Of a stretch of 43,711 bases of DNA, positions 33,265 through 41,039 are shown piece after piece. The notes beneath the pieces were generated by a model that saw only the letters and a list, made by a program, of their open reading frames with translations, searched no databases and was not told the origin of the DNA. Source of the DNA: Prototheca cutis (taxonomy: Eukaryota; Chlorophyta; Trebouxiophyceae; Chlorellales; Chlorellaceae); the NCBI GenBank assembly GCA_002897115.2, contig BCIH01000003.1, positions 149,954 through 193,664 on the forward strand. The letters run 5' to 3'. Each line of letters opens with the position of its first letter. Position 1 is the stretch's first letter. Made by a program: the position numbers and the translations under genes.

Positions 33265-33621
33265 TCTTCAGATTGGCGGCATCATGCTCGCGCTGACCGA
33301 CTGTTCGATTGCGAACTTCTTGTGCCAACAGGCTATCAAGCCAGCTTGACCCCATCGCTCCAGTCTGTGCACTACCCGGTCAAAAAGGGTGCCATGCAGC
33401 CCAAACGATTGGACAGCATCGGCAGCTGTCCGCAAGCAATTGAAAGAAAGAAAAATTCTAGGCGACAGTGCAACCAGAAAGCAGTGCTGTAGAGGGGTGC
33501 AGCATTGGTGGCAGGACGCCCAGCCAGTTGTTCCCAATTCCGTGTGCGGATGCTGGGGGGCTGCTCGTCTTCCTCCGCACGACCAGCCGGGCTGCGAATA
33601 GGAAAGCTCGCGCGATCTATT
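33265..33621. other. Convergent intergenic region MMS19 / KCR
   Basis: 357 bp between two stop codons; presumably both 3' UTRs. No gene recognised. Confidence 0.4.
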
Positions 33622-35201
33622 TCATGCATCCTTCTTGGCTTCGCCATTGGCCTGACCATCAGCTGCTGCACCGGCCAGGTTGTTGCCCCTGCTCGCCCGC
33701 GCTTTCTTTTTGTAGGCAGCGCGACGGAGGCTGCGGTGGATCTGCATGACCTGGTACTGCACCAGCCCCGCCGGGAGCATCTTCACGACTGCCGCCTGCA
33801 GCGCGTGGAACCAGTAGGGAATGGACACGGTCTCACGGCCCATGGCCCTCACGGCGGCTGCCGCCCAGGCCGTAGGCGTGGGGGCATCGATCCGTGCCCG
33901 CCGGATCTTGGACATCTTTGTGGCCACAAACAACGGCGCTTGGTTCTGCACACGCACGCCAAACTCCCGGTACTCGTCGTCCAGCGATCGGCTGAATGAG
34001 TCAACGTATGCCTGTCGTTTTTTGGGTGTGTGCACACGGAGTGGGCGGGCTGCCGTCGACCGTATGGGCGTCAAACATGGGTGCATGTGCGGGAAGGGAA
34101 CTGCCCACCATTATACATTCTCCCTCCCAAGCAAAGGAAACCCACTGCGTATGCACCTTGGTGGCAGTGTATGTGGCGAGCAACGGTCCTGAGGGGATGG
34201 CGCTGGCGGCACCGCTGCCGACGTTGACCACCAGACCCCGGCCGCGCTCCTTCATGCCGCCCAGCACCATCCGGCACAGCTGCGGTGATGTAATGGGTAC
34301 ATTTGTTGGGGCCAGTTTCTCGTGCCACGAATTCCCCACCCCAAATGTACACCCATCTTTTGCCAACGAGGCCTCAAACCCAACTCCACATGCTTCCTAC
34401 CCGCGTGAGGGAGATGGTGTTGATGGTGATGACGTCCTGGATCACGTGGTCGTCCAGGAGATGGTGGTACTCGGGGTGGCCGAACGACATCCCCGCGTTG
34501 TTCACCAGGATGCCAATGTCCAAGTCCTTGAGCCCGGTCTCGATGTGTTCATAGACGGCGTCGTCGGTCGAGGTCAGATCAGCAGCAATCGTCCGAACCT
34601 CCACGCCGTACTTGTCGGTGATGGCCTGACTCGCTTCCTCCAGGCGAGAGGGAGTCCGGGAAATGAGCACCAGTCGCATCTCTGTATTGGGGTGAGTGGG
34701 TCGGCGGAGTGGGAATGGGAGGTGGGCACCAGGCATGCATGCATGCATGCATGAGAGTGGCAAGCAACAGAACCCTTCCCCAGATTCACAGGCATGCCGG
34801 CAAGGGCCTAGAGTCGAGTCCAGCACCCAAGCCCCCAAAGCAGCCCAGAAGAGGCATGATCCGTAGAATTCAAGGCATGCGAGGACGTCATTCGAGCCCG
34901 TGACATGANACCTGGCACATCACCCATTCCCCAACACCCACGTACTCTGCTTGGCGAGGGCTTCCGCGTACGCCTTTCCGATGCCGTCCGTGGCCCCCGT
35001 CACCACAGCCCACTGACCGTACTTGCGCACGCTCACGGCTCTCCTCAAGAAATGAGCGTACAGGCCGCCAAGCAGACGCGCCAGGAACCGGAGCGCGGAG
35101 CCCAGCGTCAGCACGCAGGCCAGGGCCACCAGCGCAGTGGCCACAGGCGACTGAGCCGCCTGGCCTGTCAGCTCCTGCAGCCGATCCATGATTCCCAACA
35201 T
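33622..35201 (-). CDS. KCR1: Very-long-chain 3-ketoacyl-CoA reductase (KCR, HSD17B12-like)
   Basis: ER-membrane short-chain dehydrogenase catalysing the first reduction of the fatty-acid elongation cycle, using NADPH. Exons on the minus strand: 35201-34946, 34681-34401, 34279-34157 and 34011-33622; 349 aa (plant KCR about 318). Seen: an N-terminal membrane segment ([20 protein letters not shown]), cofactor motif [17 protein letters not shown], Arg in [15 protein letters not shown] in [13 protein letters not shown], catalytic Ser in [12 protein letters not shown], and YTATK as the Tyr-Lys pair. The protein ends in a basic/Ala-rich extension with terminal KKDA, a match to the KKxx ER-retrieval signal. 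The catalytic domain and ER signals make the call strong. The start is the first ATG before the membrane segment. Confidence 0.93.
34734..34752 (+). repeat. (GCAT)n repeat in KCR intron 1
   Basis: About five tandem GCAT units in the intron between KCR exons 1 and 2. Similar ATGCAT-rich stretches occur in several other introns of this window. Confidence 0.85.
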
Positions 35202-35645
35202 GGACCAAGTTCCTTCAGAAAGATCTGCATGTGCCACTGTGTATTAAAAGAGTGTGCAGCACGCCTTTGCGGCAGGTGCCCGTTCGCTCCTGGCGATGGT
35301 TTTTCAATCTGTGATCGCGAGCAGGATGGGCGATCACGGCGGCATTTTTTGGGCGCCTCGTTGGGAGAGCACATAAGAACAATGAATCTGTCCGTCAGCT
35401 GATGCCAATTGACACGACATCTCAGAAAAGCCGTAAAGTTTTGCAATCTTCACAATGAAATTGGTGTTTGTCCACGAGAATCACGATGCCTGCTTGAGGA
35501 TTCATTTGCTGTGCAAAGGACAACAGCTCGGTTCAGCGCATCGAAGGAAAATGTTCGATACGAAAACGAGTGCGCGAAATTGCCTTTCCGTGCAAAGAGT
35601 ACAGCCACCATGCGGGTGGAATATAGACGCCATTGGAAATGCATT
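35202..35645. other. Intergenic region KCR / beta-strand-rich gene
   Basis: 444 bp upstream of the KCR start and downstream of the next minus-strand gene's stop. It is comparatively AT-rich (35400-35640). No gene recognised; it should carry the KCR promoter. Confidence 0.35.
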
Positions 35646-37849
35646 TCAAGGGCCACCGACAACATTCAGAAAGGCCATGGCCTGCCAGGCTTCTCTAACT
35701 CGGGACAGCCGAAGACTTGCCCGACTGTCGCCGCGGCCAAGTGCCACATCCAGGAACAGAGGGCCTCCACCCTGGGCACGCACACCCAGGGTGAGGTGCA
35801 TGCCATGTGGGGCTCCCCCCAGTGAAGCAGTTGCCTCGATGGCATGCAAGGCCGGCCGCGGTCTCCTTNGAAACGGCCTGTCGCCATTGGTGGGCGCAAG
35901 CCGTGCCCTGGCACACATTCTTAGCACAGTCGATCGCCCGCGGCGCAGGCTCGCGGACAGCGCTGCCTCAGAGCCCTGATCGGCACGGTGCCTGGCGTCC
36001 AAGCTCGCCTTTGAGCCCGGTCCCACGTCCCACGACCAAAGGCCACGGAGCAGGGGCGGGGTACGGGCGTCGCCTGCCAGGCCGATGCCCAACTGCTGCC
36101 GGGTGGGGCCCCAGCCCCGCGTCCCCGGGGCGCGCACATGGGGTGCCTTGTCAAACAGGTTCAGTGGAGGCACCGTCGNNAGTTCCTGTGCAGCTTTGAG
36201 AAAGCTGTCACCATCTCCAAGCTCGAAGGCGTCATCGGAACGCGACCAGCTTGGCCGTGATAAGCCAGTACCCGACAACGGTGCCGACGGCAGCAGCGCC
36301 ACCTCGCTCCCGTCCCCAGTCTGCTGTGCCTGCCACTCAACGTCGAGGTCCACGTGCCGGTCTGAGGCAAGGCGGCCGGCGCCAAGTTTGATGGCCACGT
36401 TAGGCCCGGGCCCTCGGACGCGCCATGTGGCGCCGGCCGATAGGGTGGCCCCCCGTCTCCAGCTCAGCTCGTGCTCCAGTGATGCAACACGCGAACCAAG
36501 TTTTTTGACCCTGGAGGGGGGAGCTTGTGATATACTCTATGCCACTGCCTTTCTTTCACCATGCAAGCAGCATGGACTCCCTCACCNCCGATTCACGAGC
36601 GTCAATAGGACAATCATCCGCAATTGCTGTTTTCTCCTCCACCTCCATCAGACAGCACACACAGACACACACAAAGAACCAAAGAAAACAGAAACAATCG
36701 CTCACTGGTGGTAGACGGCCATGCGTGCGCTGAGCTGTCCTGAGCCTGCATAGTCAAGGGTCGCCTCTGCCTCCTGGAACCCGGGGCCTGAAACCAATGG
36801 AGGAGCGCATGCCAGCCTCGCCTGCGCACCCTGCAACCCCCGCCGCGTCAACGCCACCCGTTGAGCAGCTTCCAGATTGTCCCGGGGCATCCAGACGCTC
36901 CAGACTGTCGTGCTTTCTGCTTGCCCCGTCCCACGGACAATGTCTCTGTACTCCTTGAGCAGCAAAACTCCCATGCGGTGGGCTTTTGTCCCCGTGGGGC
37001 AGTCGAGCTCCGTGGATTTGGCGGCATCTTCCACGGCCCACTGGGCCCTCAACCTGTGCAGCAGAAGGCCAGGTCTGGGATTTTCTTCATGTCAAGGGAA
37101 TGCCACATAGCATCCCAGTATATACTTCAGACATCGAATGACCATTGTCATGCCTGTAGAAGATAGAAGCGCATGTGTTTCTCCAATGAACCTCAGCCCC
37201 GACCAAGCTGGCCACTGCACAGGAATGCCGAACAACATAGTTCGCATCCTACCTCCTACACAGCTCTGAATCGGAGCTGCTCACGCGTGGAATGGGGGCA
37301 TTGCAGTGCCGACCGCCCTTCATGGCAGTCACGATGATCCTCCATCGCTGGGGACGCCAGCACGGCGGGGTGCGATCATCCAGCTTGCCAGGCCCCCCGG
37401 CTGGGCCGTGGCGGATCCATGCTATTGCAACCCCCCACGCGCTGTCATGAATGTCCTAACAATGGCTACATGAATGAAACATGGTTTTAGCAACAAGGGG
37501 AGGTACTTTCTCGCGGTGCTGCACAAGGTTACCTGCAGGGCATGGGCCTGCGGCAAATCATCGACCGACCCAAGAAAAGCTTGGGTGAGCTGGGCCCTGC
37601 TGGGCCCAGCTCCCCCGGACGGACGAGCTGTGGTCATTCTCCACGTGCAGAGCGTGTGCTGTAGGGCTTTGTGGCGTGCACTGCGTATTGTAATGACAGT
37701 ACGAATATATTCACGAGAACAATAGTGGGAATCGCGCAGCTCACCGTTCGCCCACGACCCATTGGCTTCACGTCTGACAGGACATTTCGGCACCCATGCC
37801 AACGCATCACGGCCGGTGANGGCACTGCATACCGAATGATTATGCACAT
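35646..37849 (-). CDS. Beta-strand-rich protein, function unknown (possible membrane beta-barrel)
   Basis: Family not recognised. Six exons on the minus strand: 37849-37833, 37773-37745, 37627-37533, 37455-37253, 37053-36706 and 36510-35646. Phases are consistent throughout; about 518 aa from the ATG of MCIII. The first exon and the 29-nt second exon are the least certain, and translation could begin further 5'. The N-terminal third contains WGVAIAWIRHGPAGG and RWRIIVTAMKGG; the middle has KEYRDIVRGTG and VWSVWMPRDNLEAAQ. The C-terminal half shows repeated short stretches alternating polar and hydrophobic residues (GATLSAGATWRVRG, NVAIKLGAGRL, SKASLDARHRA, MHLTLGVRAQGG, LFLDVALGRG), the pattern of amphipathic beta-strands in outer-envelope barrels. 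No signal peptide is seen. Ns at 35869 and 36179-36180 leave three residues undefined. Confidence 0.6.
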
Positions 37850-37991
37850 TTCAAGCAGACGCCGCAATTCTGGGAGGGGATCACGCAGCGCCGCTCCTGC
37901 CGCCACGCACGCAGGTTCAACTGAGCGAGTCGGGCCACGGTAGGGAACCTTGGCGGGGTTGGCCCCAGCCTAGCAGCACCGCGCGGCTGCA
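37850..37991. promoter_or_regulatory. Divergent promoter region beta-strand gene / LamG-FN2 gene
   Basis: Only 142 bp between the opposed starts, the tightest head-to-head pair here. If the minus-strand gene has an extra 5' exon, the two genes would overlap. Confidence 0.35.
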
Positions 37992-40900
37992 ATGAGCTCG
38001 ACAGTCGCTGTGCTCGGCGCCCTACTGGCGCTCACGCTGGCGTCGCCCAGTGCTCTCGGCGTGACCGCGAGGACCCTGAAACAGGCAGGCCTGGTGATCT
38101 GGCATTGGGGGAAGGGAATGTGATCATGGGTGCAGTAGGGTTTGCTTGGGTCTTGACACATTCCCTGGTCAAATGAAGGTCCCCCAACACGCATGTGCCT
38201 CTAAACCCACGCCTGTGCAGAAGTCGACGGCCTCCTTCCCCTCTGTGGATGTGGCATTCATCTTCCAAAGTATGCCAGTGGGTCCGGTGTGGCGGGCCTT
38301 GGAAGCGGCCGGCCTCGACGGGGGCTAGCGCCAAGGCTTTGTGACGCACATTTGTGCGGTGAAACAAAACAGTTCGTGAAATCACAAACGACTCCCACAA
38401 CGTATTGGCACAGATGGATCACTGGATTCTGCATCCCCGGCCAACGCCTATGCTGGCATTGGGCACAATGTGGAATGGGTGGAGGATACGGTGTTTTCCT
38501 CTGTGCTGCAATGCAATGCGGTGAGAACAGAGGAGGGGTCTTGGGGGTGCGTACCTTGTGTGGCATTAGGTGTGATTGCGGGGTGCGGGTTGTCTGCCAT
38601 GAGAACAACAACTATGGTTGGTCCTGCTGTGCGCTTTCTGCACCGCTGCCTGTCGATGTGGAGCACCCTTTGCTTGTGCTCCCGAGTCTCTCTGGTGCCA
38701 TGTGACAAAAGCAAGCTGCTAGTTTTGCCGGCCCCCCTCCCCCTCCCCCCCACCACACCCCCCCACCCCACCACACCCACCCACTACCNCACCCACGCGG
38801 ACTGCTGCATCACAAACCCCGCTCCACTGCTCCCCGCCCATTGGCCAGGACGAGAACAGTTACGTGGCAATCCCTGGTGTGAGCTACGGGCAGGAGGGGG
38901 CGTGGGCCATGGCCGTCTGGGTCAAGTTTGACCAGAAGCCTGGCACTGGCCTCGGCTACATTCTGAGCCAGAACAACTCTGGCAACGCCGACGCCGGTCT
39001 CAGTCCAGACACGGTGGGTGGAATTTTTCTGTGGCAAGGGCAATGAGTCGGGGTGTGTGCAGGGTCGACGATGCTTTGGGGGGTGTAGCTCTGTGTGGCC
39101 AGCAAACTCGCAGAAAAACTTGCCCAATAACCGCCGTCGATGAATCTCTGAATTCCCCCCCAAAAAATGCAAGGTGGGGTTGATGGTGCCAGCCGAGGAG
39201 AACCCCAGCTTTGGGCAGGTGCTTGGCATCGTGCACGATTCGACCGACCGCCAGGCATCGGGGTCCAGCGTGCCCTTTTACATCGGGTCCAATGGCTGCA
39301 TCTCCCAGATAGACTGCGCCAATGCCACGGACTCCATCGTCACTGAGGTGTGCCTGTAGTTGGGTGGGGGTTGGGAGGATGAATTTTCGGGCAATGGGAT
39401 TAACGAATTGAGTTACTCGGCATGTGGGCCTCCCATCCCATCCCTCGCGCATTGCAACGCTCTCGTCCACTTTATTGCAACCCAACCCCAACGCAAATAC
39501 AGTCAAATGCTTCGTGGCACCTTGTTGGTCTGACGACGCTTCCCGGCGGGGGCAAGGGTTACCAGCTGTATGTGGACGGCCTGCTGGCGGGGGAGGCCTC
39601 GGGCAATGGGACGTTTGTTGACTATGTTGGTGGAGTTCACACGGCAAACGGTGGTGACGCCATGAACATGACGGGGGACTTGACACTGTGCACGCGGGCA
39701 GACTTGAACGACACACGAGCGTTTTCGGGTCAGATCGCGGCACTGCTTATCTGGAACGAGTCCCTCACCGCCGAAGACTGGATGGCGGTGTACCAGAACC
39801 CAAACATGCTGGACAAGTTCCAGGCATCACCTTCGCCGGCTGCTGCGGGAACGACGACGACAACGGCGGCGTCTTACCCGGTCGCAGGCGCGTTCTTCCC
39901 ACTCGCATCTGGCAGCCTGGCGTCGGCGGTGCCAGTAAACACGTACAGCGGGATCGGCACCAACACCACATGGACGGACGACCCCGTTCTGGGCAACGTT
40001 CTGACGTGCAACGAGAGCGACGGCAGTCACGTGACCATCCCGGGCGTCAGCTATGGCCAAAACGGGTCCTGGGCACTCGCGTTCTGGGCCAAGTGGGACC
40101 TGGATACCAGCGCCAACGTCAGTTACATGCTCAGTCAGAACAACTCGGGCAACGCCGATGCAACCCTCAGCCCAGACCTGGTGCGGATTTGAGAGGGTTT
40201 TCCATGTCCTTGATTTTTTTAGTTCATGTTTCTTTGGGGGGGTTGTGTGTGGGGGTGTGGGGGGGGGGGGGGCCCACTGAAACCTGGGGGATATAGGCCA
40301 TGCATTCACAATACTGTCTGCAATGACTAAACCGCCAGCACCACAGAGTACACCAACCCAAATCAAACACACTCAAACAGGTGGGACTGTATCTGCCGGA
40401 CCAGTCCAACCCTAGTTTTGGCGTGGTTCGTGCAATTGTGCACGATTCAAATGACCGACAGGCCTCGGGATCCAGCGTGCCCCTGTACCTCGATTCGAAC
40501 GGCTGCATTTCAGACGTCAACTGCGCCAACGCCAAGAACCTGACGCTGTTCACGACGCCGCCGGCCTGGCACCACATCGGCCTGACGACGTTTCCAGATG
40601 GCGGTGCCGGGTACCAGCTCTACATCGACGGCGCCCTGTCCGCCGCGCTTGACCCCGGAAACTACACCGACTACCTGGGTGGCGTCCACACCGCAAATGG
40701 CGGTGGGCCCATGAACCTCACGGGAGATCTCACCCTCTGTGCCCGCTCCGACCTCGACGAAACGGTGCGGTAATAGGGCTTTTGCTTTTCAGGGTTTCTT
40801 TTTTCTTTTGGGGGGTTTGCGGGGAGTGCAGGGTTTGGGCTATGGAGACCTGGGAGCAGTCCCGCCCGGGAAGGAGGCAAGGGGTTAGCAGGGAATAAAG

Positions 40901-41003
40901 GTGCAGTCTGGTGAGAGGGAGCTACAACTGCACAGTAGGGTGGGCACGGATGGGAAGGCATGCAGGCCAACAGAGGTGGCCAGCCGTGTGCGGTGCCCTT
41001 CTC

Positions 41004-41039
<36 letters not shown>

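Noticed and set aside
37847..37849. MC start suggesting a TANGO2 (NRDE) protein
   Set aside because: After MCIII the sequence does not follow the NRDE domain at all.
37847..37906. In-frame extension of the beta-strand-rich protein upstream of MCIII
   Set aside because: The reading continues 5' without an ATG until a stop; it may be 5' UTR or part of another exon, and the sequence does not decide.
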